Source of the DNA: Flavisphingomonas formosensis
Lineage (GTDB): Bacteria > Pseudomonadota > Alphaproteobacteria > Sphingomonadales > Sphingomonadaceae
Reading direction: 5' to 3'
Assembly: GCF_009755815.1 (NCBI RefSeq)
Contig: NZ_WRPK01000001.1
Span: 682,001-746,000, forward strand
Length of the DNA: 64,000 bases
Positions 46,004 to 55,502 of the stretch are shown here, one piece after another. Both the position numbers and the translations under genes were made by a program. Numbering within the stretch: the first letter of the stretch is position 1; every line of letters starts with the position of its first letter. Below the pieces are notes generated by a model. It saw only the letters and a list, made by a program, of their open reading frames with translations, did no database searches and was not told the DNA's origin.

Positions 46004-46216
46004 GACGCCGCGGGTGTAGCGAAGCCGGCTGGCGGACGCCAGCCGGCACCACATAGCGCTTGCGCTTGAAAAAGCGGTGATCCGCTGCTATCGGGCCGCC
46101 TTCCGCCGCGGAACGGGTTTCGCGGTGACTCATTTTGTTCGCGCTGCGACTCGATTGGTCCGTTTTTTGGGACGGGCAGGGACGCATCGCCTTTTGATCG
46201 GAGTGTGACGGACTTT
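46004..46216. promoter_or_regulatory. Divergent region upstream of rpsU
   Basis: This 213-bp gap has a strong hairpin, GCCGGCTGGC/GCCAGCCGGC with loop GGAC (46024-46047), near the [2Fe-2S] gene, and GGTCC-GTTTTTTG-GGAC just before rpsU. A GGAG lies about 14 bases ahead of the S21 start codon, unusually far. Confidence 0.4.
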
Positions 46217-46423
46217 ATGCAGATCATCGTTCGCGACAACAATGTCGACCAGGCGCTGCGCGCCCTGAAGAAGAAGCTGCAGCGTGAGGGCGTCTATCGC
46301 GAGATGAAGCTTCGCCGTCACTACGAGAAGCCGTCCGAGAAGCGTGCCCGCGAGCGTGCGGCCGCAATCCGCCGCGCCCGCAAGCTGGAGCGCAAGCGGA
46401 TGGAGCGCGACGGCGTTCGTTGA
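46217..46423 (+). CDS. rpsU: 30S ribosomal protein S21
   Basis: The 68-residue product begins [20 protein letters not shown] and ends in the basic [14 protein letters not shown], the alphaproteobacterial S21 form. S21 helps the 30S subunit recognise start sites. The ATG at 46217 is preferred to the upstream GTG at 46205, because the conserved N-terminus is MQIIVRDN. Confidence 0.97.
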   Translation: MQIIVRDNNVDQALRALKKKLQREGVYREMKLRRHYEKPSEKRARERAAAIRRARKLERKRMERDGVR

Positions 46424-46489
46424 GCTTGATTGCCTGCCCATGAACGGGCAGGAGCAGCCTGACCTCAACGATTAAGCGAGCCTCGATTC

Positions 46490-47107
46490 ATGTCCGAAGT
46501 GACCGCCGTACCGCTACGTCCGATCGCCAAGGGCTCGCTCACCAAATTGTGGCTCGGTGTCGGCCTGCTGATCGTGATCGGTGTCGGCGCTGCCTATATG
46601 GGTACGTCGAAGCAGGTCGCGATGGCGCAGCCGGCTGCGGAGTTCCTCGCGTCCAACGGCAAGAAGAGCGGTGTCGTCACCACCGCGTCTGGCCTGCAAT
46701 ATGAGGTGCTGAAGCCCGGCAAGGGTCCGCACCCCAAGCCCAGCGACGTCGTGATCGTCAATTATGAGGGCCGGCTGGCCGATGGCGAGGCGTTCGATTC
46801 GAGCGCGCGCAGCGGCGGCCCGGCCACTCTGCCGGTCGGCGGCCTCATTCCGGGCTGGGTCGAGGGCATCCAGCTGATGCAGCCGGGCGCCAAATACCGC
46901 TTCTGGATCCCGCCGGAGCTTGGTTATGGCCCAATGGGCGCCGGCCAGGGCGTGATTCCGCCTAATGCCCTGCTGGTGTTCGACGTCGAGCTGCTGGCGA
47001 CCGCGCCTGCGCCGCGTGGCATGGGCGGCATGGGAATGCCGGGCGGTGCGGAAGCCATGCCCGGCGGTGCCGAGGCGATGCCCGGAGGCGGCGCTCCGGT
47101 TCAGTAA
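46490..47107 (+). CDS. FKBP-type peptidyl-prolyl cis-trans isomerase
   Basis: The 205-residue product has one N-terminal membrane helix (about 15-35, LWLGVGLLIVIGVGAAYMG), so the FKBP domain faces the periplasm. Domain motifs are VIVNYEGRLADGEAFDSS, LIPGWVEGIQLMQPGAKYRF and IPPELGYG. The last 30 residues are Gly/Met/Pro-rich with GGAEAMPGGAEAMPGG, an in-frame micro-repeat. It follows rpsU by 66 bp, a conserved pairing in sphingomonads, and ends at a good terminator. Confidence 0.93.
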   Translation: MSEVTAVPLRPIAKGSLTKLWLGVGLLIVIGVGAAYMGTSKQVAMAQPAAEFLASNGKKSGVVTTASGLQYEVLKPGKGPHPKPSDVVIVNYEGRLADGEAFDSSARSGGPATLPVGGLIPGWVEGIQLMQPGAKYRFWIPPELGYGPMGAGQGVIPPNALLVFDVELLATAPAPRGMGGMGMPGGAEAMPGGAEAMPGGGAPVQ

Positions 47108-47133
47108 CTTTCGAGCTGTTTCGAAGCTTTTCG

Positions 47134-47177
47134 CCCCTGCCCGGGGCCGCATCGAGCGGCGCTCCGGCGGGGGTTTT
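47134..47177 (+). terminator. Rho-independent terminator after the FKBP gene
   Basis: CCCCTGCC (47134-47141) pairs with GGCGGGGG (47166-47173) with one G-U. An inner GCCGC/GCGGC stem has loop ATCGA, and TTTT follows at 47174-47177. It lies 27 bp after the stop. Confidence 0.75.
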
Positions 47178-47362
47178 CTTTGCCCCCACCACTAACGGTC
47201 GTCCGCGATGTGACGCTGGCATTGCCCTCGCGTTGGAGCATCGCGCGGAAAAGGGGGAACCGGCTTTCTGCGCAAACGATGCGACCGCAAAGACCTGGGG
47301 CAAGCTGGGTGATTCATATATCAGCGGGGAAGGAGCATCCGCTGTTTCCGACAACAGACCGG

Positions 47363-48421
47363 TCAGGCTCGCGCTGCGGCCTCTGCTGCATTTTCCGAGC
47401 TTTCCTCGAGCGCGACCTTGATCATCGCGACGATCGAATCGGCGAGCGCGAGACCCATGATGCCGAACAGCGCGCCCATCAGCAGCTGGGCACCCAGCAC
47501 CAGCGCGGGGGCGAGGTCGACCGAGCGGCGATTGACCATCGGCACGATCAGATAGCCGTCCACCGTCTGCACGACGAAATAGACGCCGACGGCCCATAGC
47601 CCCGTCTCGGTGCCGGCCGAAAAACCGACCAGGACGAGCAGCACGCCCGAGATGATCGCGCCGATATTGGGCAGAAAGGCGAGTAGGCCGGTGAGGATGC
47701 CGAGCAGTGCGGCCATCGGCACGCCGCCGATGCTGAGCAGGATCCAGGTACCGACGCCTTCCACCGCCATGCCGGTCAGCCGGCCGGCCATCAGACGGCG
47801 CAGCGTGTAGCCCATCTTCTCCGATACATCGTAGAAATTGGCGCGGCTCTTCATCGGCAGCATCCAGGCGATGCCGCGTTCGTAAAGACGTGGTTCGATC
47901 GCGATGAACACGCCGATGACGAGGATCATCGCCAGGCTCGAAATCGCGCCGAGCGCGGTGCCGACCGCCGAGGTGACCTGGCCGATCGAGCCCATCAGCT
48001 GATGGCCGATATCGCTTGCCGCGCCTGGCCCGAGCAGCTTCATCGCCTGCGCCCAGGCGAAGATCCGCGCCACCTGGGTCTGCACGACGGTGCGCAGCGT
48101 ATCGAATTGCGCGCCGATGGAGGAGCCGGCGAAATAGAAGGTCCAGATCAGAAAGGCGGTGACCGCCAGGCAGACGATCAGCAGCCGCAAACTTCGTCCG
48201 ATCGGCAGCACCCGGCCGAGCAGACGCGTGCCGCCGTCCAGCATCGTGGCTACGACGAGCCCGCCGAGGATCAGAAGGATCGGTTGGGCGAGCAGCCAAA
48301 GCAGCGCGATGGCCAGCGCCAGGCCGATCCAGACCATCGCGCGCTTCAGTTCGCGCGCGACGATCGGATCCTGGAAATCGGCCGGCCCCGGTTCCTCTAC
48401 GTGGCGGCCGTCCTCGCTCAT
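47363..48421 (-). CDS. AI-2E family transporter (PerM/TqsA-like)
   Basis: The 352-residue integral membrane protein has several hydrophobic helices. The family signature is GVPMAALLGILTGLLAFLPNIGAIISGVLL. Members export autoinducer-2, Na+/Li+ or other compounds, and most are uncharacterised. The start is the ATG at 48421, overlapping the lepB stop by 4 bp. The frame extends to 48502 inside lepB, but that part is a shadow. Confidence 0.88.
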   Translation of the reverse strand: MSEDGRHVEEPGPADFQDPIVARELKRAMVWIGLALAIALLWLLAQPILLILGGLVVATMLDGGTRLLGRVLPIGRSLRLLIVCLAVTAFLIWTFYFAGSSIGAQFDTLRTVVQTQVARIFAWAQAMKLLGPGAASDIGHQLMGSIGQVTSAVGTALGAISSLAMILVIGVFIAIEPRLYERGIAWMLPMKSRANFYDVSEKMGYTLRRLMAGRLTGMAVEGVGTWILLSIGGVPMAALLGILTGLLAFLPNIGAIISGVLLVLVGFSAGTETGLWAVGVYFVVQTVDGYLIVPMVNRRSVDLAPALVLGAQLLMGALFGIMGLALADSIVAMIKVALEESSENAAEAAARA

Positions 48422-49299
48422 TCGCCGGTCCGCGCCGGATGCAGGCTGGTGCCGGCGCGGCCGCTGCGCATGGCGGTGAACCAGCTTATCGGATTCCACC
48501 ACGCGGACGTGCCGTCCAGCGAGAAGGTGATGAATTCGGCGCGGCCGCCGAGATTCTCATAGGGCACAGGGCCGCCCAGGCCCTTTTCTTCCATCGGTAC
48601 GCGGCTGTCGGCCGACTGGTCGCGATTGTCACCCATCAGGAACACCTCGCCCTGCGGGATGGTGATCGCGGGATAATAATCCACCGCGAAATCGCCGAGA
48701 TCGATCGTGTCGTAGGAACGGCCATTGGGCAGCGTCTCGCGCACGATAGGCAGCTGGCAATAGGGCTTGCCGTCTGCCCCGATCACGCGATGCGGCTCGA
48801 GCTGGCCGGCGCAGGGCGAATTGACGTCGATCGGGATCATCCTGGGCGGCATGGCGACGCGCTTCACCGGCACGCCGTTCAGGATCACCGTGCCCGCACG
48901 CATCTCCAGCCGGTCGCCCGGCAGTCCGATCACGCGTTTGATATAGTCGCTGTTCTGATCCATCGGCTTGACGATCACGATGTCGCCGCGCTCCGGCATG
49001 CGCCCAAACAGCCGCCCGTGGATGAACGGCAGGATGTGGAAGCTGGGCGACACATAGGACCAGCCATAAGGATATTTGGTCACCACCAGCCGATCGCCCG
49101 TCAGCAGGGTCGGCATCATCGATTCGGACGGGATATAGAAGGGCTTGGCGACGAAGCTGTGGAAGCCGAGCACGGCGAGGACGAGCCAGAAGATACCCTT
49201 GGCCTCCGCCCACCAATCGGTGCCGGTCTGCTTGGGCTTCGCCTGGGGTGCGGGGGGCGGGGCAGGGGGTTGGGTGATCTCGACAGTCCGATCGCTCAC
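48418..49299 (-). CDS. lepB: Signal peptidase I
   Basis: The 293-residue inner-membrane Ser/Lys protease removes signal peptides from exported proteins. One N-terminal membrane helix precedes the catalytic serine in FYIPSESMMPTLL (near 57). The general-base lysine is in SDYIKRVIGLPGD, and GDNRDQSADSR is box E. The start is a GTG at 49299 with AAGGAG eight bases upstream. It follows acpS by 21 bp. The usual downstream rnc-era pair is not present. An AI-2E family gene overlaps its end instead. Confidence 0.95.
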   Translation of the reverse strand: MSDRTVEITQPPAPPPAPQAKPKQTGTDWWAEAKGIFWLVLAVLGFHSFVAKPFYIPSESMMPTLLTGDRLVVTKYPYGWSYVSPSFHILPFIHGRLFGRMPERGDIVIVKPMDQNSDYIKRVIGLPGDRLEMRAGTVILNGVPVKRVAMPPRMIPIDVNSPCAGQLEPHRVIGADGKPYCQLPIVRETLPNGRSYDTIDLGDFAVDYYPAITIPQGEVFLMGDNRDQSADSRVPMEEKGLGGPVPYENLGGRAEFITFSLDGTSAWWNPISWFTAMRSGRAGTSLHPARTGE

Positions 49300-49320
49300 G
49301 CGATCATCTCCTTACTGCGT

Positions 49321-49722
49321 TCAAAGCGGGCGCGCATAGAGGATGACGAACGCCTGCGCCCAGGGATGATCGTCGGTCAGCGTCACATGTATCTCCACCG
49401 CGTGGCCCGGCGGGGTGATCGCGTCAAGCCTCAGCCGCGCCCCGCCGGTCAGGGCGAGAGTCGGTGCACCGGACGCCATGTTCACAACACCGATATCCTT
49501 CATGAACACACCCTGACGGAAACCGGTTCCAACGGCTTTCGAGAAGGCTTCCTTGGCGGCGAAGCGCTTGGCGTAGGTTGCGGCTCGGGTAAGCGCGCGG
49601 CGCTCCGCCTTGGCCTGCTCCACATCGGTGAAGACGCGCTGGATGAAGCGCTCCCCGAACCGGTCGAGCGAATTCTGGATCCGCTCGATGTTGCAGAGAT
49701 CCGAGCCGATGCCGACGATCAT
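49321..49722 (-). CDS. acpS: Holo-[acyl-carrier-protein] synthase
   Basis: The 133-residue enzyme transfers phosphopantetheine from CoA to acyl carrier protein. Motifs are [15 protein letters not shown] (Mg2+-binding Asp) and [15 protein letters not shown]. The start is the ATG at 49722. The GGGGGAGG that serves as ribosome-binding site is the end of an intergenic repeat element, and another in-frame ATG at 49728 lies inside that repeat. A further in-frame ATG at 49791 sits fully in the repeat and is unlikely. Confidence 0.94.
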   Translation of the reverse strand: MIVGIGSDLCNIERIQNSLDRFGERFIQRVFTDVEQAKAERRALTRAATYAKRFAAKEAFSKAVGTGFRQGVFMKDIGVVNMASGAPTLALTGGARLRLDAITPPGHAVEIHVTLTDDHPWAQAFVILYARPL

Positions 49723-50115
49723 GAGCATCCTCCCCCGCAGGGGGAGGGGGACCGTCCGAAGGACGGTGGAGGGGCCGCCAGCTTGCGGCAAGCGAGACGC
49801 ATGATGAATGCGGCAGCCCCTCCACCGGGTTTCACGCGGTCCCCCTCCCCCTGCGGGCAGGGCAATCGCATATGGCGAAATCGCTGCATGCGGGCCTCCT
49901 CATCCTCCCCAGCTCTGCTGGGGAGGGGGACCAGCCGAAGGCTGGTGGAGGGGAAATACCGTGCATTTGCAAAGTGCGAGCCGTTGGCCAGCCGCGCATT
50001 TCCCCTCCACCGCGCTGCGCGCGGTCCCCCTCCCCATCTGCGATGGGGAGGATGAAGAACTCTGCCGTTCATATGCGATAGCCCTGCCCCTGCGGGGGAG
50101 GATGAGAGAGCGCTC
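49723..50115. repeat. Intergenic repeat mosaic between pdxJ and acpS
   Basis: This 393-bp stretch without genes is built from alternating modules: CATCCTCCCC..., GGGGGACCG, GGTGGAGGGG, and their complements CCCCTCCACC and CGGTCCCCCTCCCC. At least three palindromic units are present (about 49726-49860, 49905-50055, 50085-50105). Residues 49726-49754 are identical to 60321-60349. These are dispersed REP-like elements. They interrupt an otherwise tight pyrE-pdxJ-acpS-lepB run. Confidence 0.8.
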
Positions 50116-50844
50116 TCACCGCGCTGCGTCCATCGCTTCGCGCATCCGGCGCACGCTGGCATCCAGGCCGATGAAGATCGCCTCACCGATCAGGAAATGG
50201 CCGATGTTGAGTTCGGCGAGTTGCGGGATCGCCGCGATCGGGCCGACATTGTCGTAGGTGAGGCCGTGGCCGGCATGCGGCTCGATTCCGTTCTTGGCGG
50301 CCAGCGCAGCGCCGTCCGTGATTCGGCGCAGCTCCCCCGTGCGCGCTTCGCCCTCGAGATATGCGTAGGCGCCGGTGTGGAATTCGACCACGGGAACCTT
50401 CAGGCGGATCGCCGCCTCGATCTGGCGCGGATCGGGCTCGATGAACAGGCTCACCCGGACGCCGGCCGCGCCGAGCCGCGCGACAAACGGCGCCAGGTGG
50501 TCGAACTGGCCGGCGGCATCCAGGCCGCCCTCCGTGGTCCGTTCTTCCCGGCGTTCCGGCACGATGCAGGCGGCGTGCGGTCGATGGGCGAGTGCTATCG
50601 CCAGCATCTCTTCCGTAGCCGCCATTTCGAGGTTCAGCGGAATCGCGAGCGCCGCCGTCAGCCGATCGATGTCGGCATCGGTGATATGGCGGCGATCCTC
50701 GCGCAGATGGGCAGTGATGCCGTCCGCGCCGGCTTCGGCCGCCATGATCGCGGCGCGCAGCGGATCGGGATGGGGGCCGCCACGAGCGTTGCGAATGGTG
50801 GCGACGTGATCGATGTTGACGCCGAGGCGCAGCTTCTGGGTCAT
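50116..50844 (-). CDS. pdxJ: Pyridoxine 5'-phosphate synthase
   Basis: The 242-residue TIM-barrel enzyme condenses deoxyxylulose phosphate with 1-amino-acetone-3-phosphate to make vitamin B6. Motifs are [32 protein letters not shown] and [17 protein letters not shown]. The ATG at 50844 overlaps the stop of the serine-hydrolase gene by 4 bp. The longer reading to 51120 is antisense noise. Confidence 0.96.
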   Translation of the reverse strand: MTQKLRLGVNIDHVATIRNARGGPHPDPLRAAIMAAEAGADGITAHLREDRRHITDADIDRLTAALAIPLNLEMAATEEMLAIALAHRPHAACIVPERREERTTEGGLDAAGQFDHLAPFVARLGAAGVRVSLFIEPDPRQIEAAIRLKVPVVEFHTGAYAYLEGEARTGELRRITDGAALAAKNGIEPHAGHGLTYDNVGPIAAIPQLAELNIGHFLIGEAIFIGLDASVRRMREAMDAAR

Positions 50845-51956
50845 GGATTGGGTGCCGTAGGTGCGGGACAGAGAGCGGTGGAGAGGAAATCGTAAGAGAG
50901 GCCCTTGCCCTGCCAGATCTCTCCAAAATCGACAGCGGCGCGGTTGGTGAGCAGGATAACCGCGATTCGCGCGGAAGGCTCGAAGAAGTTGCGGATCTGG
51001 ATGCCGCCGATCGCGCCGCGCCGTTCGACGAGGGCCACCGGATCGGGGCAGCCCGCGAGCGCCACCGTATAGCTCCACGCGCCGAGTGCGGTCATGCCGA
51101 TCGCCGGGTCGCCTTTCCACATCTCCGCCGTCGCTGCCGCATCCAGCAGCGTGCCGGCCATCAGCGCGCGATCGAATCGCCAGATGTCCTGCGGCGTGCC
51201 GAAGAGCGAGCCCGCCGCGCCATACACGCCGAGGTTGAGGCGCGGGCCCGGCCGACCTTCGGTATCATAGCCCGGCATGGTGGCCGGAGAATCGGGTCGG
51301 GCGGGCGAAAAGAGACCGAAATGATCGAGGCCCAGCGGGCCTGCGATCCGTTGCTGGACGAGATCGGCATAGGATTGGCCGGTGATGATCTGCAGCAGCG
51401 CGCCGAGGACGAGATAGTCGCAATTGTTATAGTGATATTCGATGCCCGGCGGCGTGCGGGGCTTCAGCGCGCAGTAGCCCGCCGCGTTGCGCATCGGCGA
51501 GGCGAGCGCCCCGCGGGCGCGATAGAAGCCGGGAACGCCCTGCGCGTCCTTAGGGCTGTCCTCGGGATCGGCCAGGCCGCTCATATGCTTGAGCAGCATC
51601 CGAATCGTGATCTGGCCGGCATGAGGCGACGGCCAGGTCGGCCAGTAGCGGCTCACCGGCGAGTCGAGGTCGATCGTCCCGGCCGCCACCTGCTGCATGA
51701 CAAGCAGCGCAGTCACCTGCTTGGTGAGCGAGGCGAGGCGCCAGACCGAATCGGTCCGCATCGGCACGCCGGGCGCTTCTTCGCCGATCGCGCGGGAATA
51801 GGCGATGTCGTCGTCTCGACCGATCAGCACGACGCCGTCGAAATGCCTGTCGCGATGAGCCAACTCGACGAGCGCGTCGAGTCGTGGAGCGAGCGTTGCC
51901 GCGGGAGCCGCGCCGACAGCCAGCAAAGCCAGCAGCAGCGCGGCCAGGGGCCTCAC
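50841..51956 (-). CDS. Serine hydrolase, beta-lactamase (class C)-like
   Basis: The 371-residue exported protein has a signal peptide ([19 protein letters not shown]). The SxxK motif in [14 protein letters not shown] carries the nucleophile serine and lysine, and [12 protein letters not shown] supplies the Tyr-x-Asn element. This group includes esterases and D-alanyl-D-alanine peptidases more often than true beta-lactamases. It overlaps pyrE and pdxJ by 4 bp each, so it is fully embedded in the housekeeping operon. Confidence 0.87.
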   Translation of the reverse strand: MRPLAALLLALLAVGAAPAATLAPRLDALVELAHRDRHFDGVVLIGRDDDIAYSRAIGEEAPGVPMRTDSVWRLASLTKQVTALLVMQQVAAGTIDLDSPVSRYWPTWPSPHAGQITIRMLLKHMSGLADPEDSPKDAQGVPGFYRARGALASPMRNAAGYCALKPRTPPGIEYHYNNCDYLVLGALLQIITGQSYADLVQQRIAGPLGLDHFGLFSPARPDSPATMPGYDTEGRPGPRLNLGVYGAAGSLFGTPQDIWRFDRALMAGTLLDAAATAEMWKGDPAIGMTALGAWSYTVALAGCPDPVALVERRGAIGGIQIRNFFEPSARIAVILLTNRAAVDFGEIWQGKGLSYDFLSTALCPAPTAPNP

Positions 51957-52546
51957 GCGGGCTTGGCCCGGCTGCCTGGCTTGACCGGCGGGATCGCCGC
52001 CAGTTCCGGCGGCAGCGCGTCGGGGCTGTAACTCGGCACGTCCAGCCGGATCAGCGGGAAGAAGGGTACGCCCAGATCGACCTTGCCGTTGGAGCGGTCG
52101 ACCAGCGAGGCGGCGGCGATCACCTTCGCGCCCGTCTTCTCGATCGCGACGATCGCCTCGCGCGATGAAAGGCCGGTGGTGACGACGTCCTCCATCATCA
52201 GCACGGCCTGGCCGGGCTCCAGCCGGAAGCCACGGCGCAGCTCGAACGTGCCTTCCGGCCGTTCGACGAACATCGCGTCGATTCCGAGCGCGCGGCCCAT
52301 CTCATGGCCGGCGATGATTCCGCCCATGGCGGGCGAGACCACTGCGTCGAGGCGCTCGCGGATGTCGGCAGGGATGAGTTCCGCCAGGGCGCCGATCAGG
52401 CGTGCGGCGCGATCCGGGTTCATCAGCACGCGCGCGCACTGCAGATACCGCGAGCTGCGCAGCCCCGAGGACAGCAGGAAATGTCCTTCGAGAAGCGCCT
52501 CCGCCGCCCGGAATTCGGCGAGAACGTCCTCATTCGTCATCCGCAT
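51953..52546 (-). CDS. pyrE: Orotate phosphoribosyltransferase
   Basis: The 197-residue enzyme makes OMP from orotate and PRPP in pyrimidine synthesis. The PRPP motif is [18 protein letters not shown] near 120, and the N-terminal [20 protein letters not shown] is typical. It heads a minus-strand run of pyrE, serine hydrolase and pdxJ. It is divergent from the cytochrome oxidase operon. Confidence 0.95.
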   Translation of the reverse strand: MRMTNEDVLAEFRAAEALLEGHFLLSSGLRSSRYLQCARVLMNPDRAARLIGALAELIPADIRERLDAVVSPAMGGIIAGHEMGRALGIDAMFVERPEGTFELRRGFRLEPGQAVLMMEDVVTTGLSSREAIVAIEKTGAKVIAAASLVDRSNGKVDLGVPFFPLIRLDVPSYSPDALPPELAAIPPVKPGSRAKPA

Positions 52547-52686
52547 GTCCCCCTAGTCAGGCCGTGAGCCAGATAGGCCGACAAGTCACTGGCTTCAACG
52601 GGCCAAATTCCCTTGCCCGTACGCTTGAGGCATGCAAAAGCGCCGCCTATAAGGCGCCAAAATTATGGATAGCCCTGAATGAGGCA

Positions 52687-52704
52687 GCCGTGCGCGCGCA
52701 CGGC
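52687..52704. promoter_or_regulatory. Perfect 18-bp palindrome before coxB
   Basis: GCCGTGCGCGCGCACGGC is fully self-complementary and ends 15 bp before the coxB ATG, just upstream of the GGGGGTGAG ribosome-binding site. It may be an operator, or in RNA a hairpin next to the translation start. Confidence 0.45.
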
Positions 52705-52719
52705 GTAAACGGGGGTGAG

Positions 52720-53733
52720 ATGAAGACGTTGAAAACCTTGCTCTTGACGCTGGCCGCGATGCCGGCGGCCGCGTTGGCCCAAGGCGCGGCCACCGGCGGT
52801 GCGGCCGCGCCCGCAGCTCCCGCGCCGCAGCTCTACGCGCCGACGCCGGGCATCGGTCAGCCGATTCCGGGATCGATCGGCATCCAGCCGCAGGTGACGG
52901 AAATAGGTCAGCAGGCGCTCTGGATGCACAACGCGCTGCTGATGCCGATCATCACGGCGATCAGCATCTTCGTGCTCTTCCTGCTGCTCTGGGTGGTGGT
53001 CCGCTATCGCAGGGGCGCGAACCCCGTTCCGTCGAAGACCTCGCACAATACCGTGATCGAGATCGTCTGGACGCTCGTCCCGGTCCTGATCCTGCTGGTG
53101 ATCGCTGTTCCCTCGATCAAGTTGATCGCCGCGCAATATGATACGCCGAAGGCTGACCTGACCGTGAAGGTGATCGGCCATCAATGGTATTGGTCCTACC
53201 AATATCCTGACAATGGCGACTTCGAGATCGTCTCGAACATCCTGTCGGACGAGGAAGACAAGAAGCGTGGTGAGCCCCGCCTGCTCGGCGTCGACGAGCG
53301 GATGGTGGTGCCGGCCGGCAAGGTGATCAAGGTGCTGACCACGTCGGATGACGTGATCCACAGCTTCGCGGTTCCCGCCTTCTGGACGAAGATGGACGCC
53401 GTTCCCGGCCGTATCAACGAGACCTGGTTCAAGGTGGATCGCGTCGGCGTCTATTACGGCCAATGCTCGGAGCTGTGCGGCGCCAAGCACGGCTTCATGC
53501 CGATCGCGGTCGAGGTCGTGACCCCGGCGCAGTTCGCGCAGTGGGTGGCGAGCAAAGGTGGCACGATGCCCGGCGCCAAGCCCGCCGCCGCGCCCAACGC
53601 TCTGGCTCCGGCCCCGGCCTCCTCGTCGCCCGCTCCTGCGGTTCCGGCCCCGGCGGTTGCGGGCACGGCCGAAAAGCCTGCCACGACCGCGCAGGCCGCG
53701 ACGCAGAACACCACGCCCCCGGCGCAGAACTAA
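52720..53733 (+). CDS. coxB: Cytochrome c oxidase subunit II
   Basis: The 337-residue subunit carries the CuA centre that accepts electrons from cytochrome c. It has a signal peptide ([20 protein letters not shown]) and two membrane helices (about 70-100 and 113-135). The cupredoxin domain has [10 protein letters not shown] and the CuA ligands in [16 protein letters not shown]. The final 60 residues are a Pro/Ala-rich tail. The ATG at 52720 follows a good Shine-Dalgarno. It is the first gene of the oxidase operon. Confidence 0.96.
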   Translation: MKTLKTLLLTLAAMPAAALAQGAATGGAAAPAAPAPQLYAPTPGIGQPIPGSIGIQPQVTEIGQQALWMHNALLMPIITAISIFVLFLLLWVVVRYRRGANPVPSKTSHNTVIEIVWTLVPVLILLVIAVPSIKLIAAQYDTPKADLTVKVIGHQWYWSYQYPDNGDFEIVSNILSDEEDKKRGEPRLLGVDERMVVPAGKVIKVLTTSDDVIHSFAVPAFWTKMDAVPGRINETWFKVDRVGVYYGQCSELCGAKHGFMPIAVEVVTPAQFAQWVASKGGTMPGAKPAAAPNALAPAPASSSPAPAVPAPAVAGTAEKPATTAQAATQNTTPPAQN

Positions 53734-53744
53734 GGCTCGCTCCG

Positions 53745-55430
53745 ATGACCGATACGACAGCAAACGCAGCCCATTTTCAGGCGCACGAGGATCATGGTCA
53801 CCACCATGACGCGGATCACAAGCCCGGCTTCTTCGCGCGCTGGTTCATGTCCACCAATCACAAGGACATCGGCACGCTCTATCTGATCTTCGCGATCTGC
53901 GCGGGAATCATCGGTGGTGCGATATCCGGCATGATGCGCTTCGAGCTCGCGCATCCCGGCATCCAGTATCTCAATCACTGGGCGGGCGTCGCCAGCCCGA
54001 CCGATCCGGCGGCCCTCCATCTGTGGAACGTGCTGATCACCGCGCACGGCCTCATCATGGTTTTCTTCATGGTGATGCCGGCGATGATCGGCGGTTTCGG
54101 CAACTGGTTCGTCCCCATCATGATCGGCGCGCCGGACATGGCGTTCCCGCGCATGAACAATATCAGCTTCTGGCTGCTGATCCCGGCCTTTTCGCTGCTG
54201 CTCGGTTCGACTTTCGTGTCGGGCGGCACCGCCAACGGAGCGGGCACGGGCTGGACGGTGTACGCACCGCTCTCGACGAGCGGATCGGCGGGCCCCGCGG
54301 TCGACATGGCGATCCTGTCGCTCCATCTTGCGGGCGCCAGCTCGATCCTCGGCGCGATCAACTTCATCACCACCATCTTCAACATGCGCGCGCCGGGCAT
54401 GACGCTGCACAAGATGCCGCTGTTCGTCTGGTCGGTGCTGGTCACCGCCTTCCTGCTGCTGCTCGCCCTTCCGGTTCTTGCCGCGGCGATCACCATGCTG
54501 CTCACCGACCGCAATTTCGGCACGACCTTCTACGATCCGACCGGCGGCGGTAACCCGATCCTCTACCAGCACCTCTTCTGGTTCTTCGGGCATCCCGAGG
54601 TGTACATCATGATCCTGCCGGGCTTCGGCATGGTCAGCCACATCGTCTCGACCTTCAGCCGCAAGCCCGTGTTCGGCTATCTCGGCATGGCCTATGCGAT
54701 GGTTGCGATCGGCGTCGTCGGCTTCGTCGTGTGGGCGCACCACATGTACACCACCGGCTTGTCGGTCGACACGAAGATGTACTTCACCGCCGCGACGATG
54801 GTCATCGCGGTCCCCACCGGCATCAAGATCTTCTCGTGGATCGCGACGATGTGGGGCGGCAGCCTGACCTTCAAGACCCCGATGGTCTGGGCGCTCGGCT
54901 TCATCTTCATGTTCACCGTTGGCGGCGTGACAGGCGTCGTGCTCTCCAACGGCGGCATCGACAACTATATGCAGGACACCTACTACGTCGTGGCGCACTT
55001 CCACTATGTGCTCAGCCTCGGCGCCGTGTTCTCGCTGTTCGCGGGCTTCTACTACTGGTTCCCGAAGATGTCGGGCCGGATGTATAACGAGCTGCTCGGC
55101 CAGCTGCACTTCTGGGTGTTCTTCATCGGCGTGAACATGCTGTTCTTCCCGATGCACTTCCTGGGCCTCGACGGCATGCCCCGCCGCTACCCGGACTATC
55201 CGGATGCCTATGAGCATTGGAACAGCTTCGCGACCCACGGTTATGAAGTGATGGCCGCAGGCATGGCGATCTTCTTCATCAACCTGATCTACTCGCTGGT
55301 TGCCGGCCCGAAGGCGCCCGACAACCCCTGGGGTGAAGGCGCGACGACGCTGGAATGGACGCTGTCCAGCCCGCCGCCCTACCACCAGTTCGAGACGCTG
55401 CCGCGGATCAGCGACGATCACGGCCACTGA
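53745..55430 (+). CDS. ctaD: Cytochrome c oxidase subunit I
   Basis: The 561-residue catalytic subunit of the aa3 oxidase holds heme a and the heme a3-CuB site. Evidence is the twelve-helix pattern, [18 protein letters not shown] (CuB ligand and Tyr), and the heme-ligand block [17 protein letters not shown]. The first 25 residues are His/Asp-rich ([12 protein letters not shown]), a possible metal-binding tail. It starts 11 bp after coxB. Confidence 0.97.
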   Translation: MTDTTANAAHFQAHEDHGHHHDADHKPGFFARWFMSTNHKDIGTLYLIFAICAGIIGGAISGMMRFELAHPGIQYLNHWAGVASPTDPAALHLWNVLITAHGLIMVFFMVMPAMIGGFGNWFVPIMIGAPDMAFPRMNNISFWLLIPAFSLLLGSTFVSGGTANGAGTGWTVYAPLSTSGSAGPAVDMAILSLHLAGASSILGAINFITTIFNMRAPGMTLHKMPLFVWSVLVTAFLLLLALPVLAAAITMLLTDRNFGTTFYDPTGGGNPILYQHLFWFFGHPEVYIMILPGFGMVSHIVSTFSRKPVFGYLGMAYAMVAIGVVGFVVWAHHMYTTGLSVDTKMYFTAATMVIAVPTGIKIFSWIATMWGGSLTFKTPMVWALGFIFMFTVGGVTGVVLSNGGIDNYMQDTYYVVAHFHYVLSLGAVFSLFAGFYYWFPKMSGRMYNELLGQLHFWVFFIGVNMLFFPMHFLGLDGMPRRYPDYPDAYEHWNSFATHGYEVMAAGMAIFFINLIYSLVAGPKAPDNPWGEGATTLEWTLSSPPPYHQFETLPRISDDHGH

Positions 55431-55502
55431 GGACTAGAAAGACTTCCAAAAGGGACGCCGCTGCGACGATGAGGTCGGGGCGGCGGTCCTGTTGGAGGCC
55501 AG

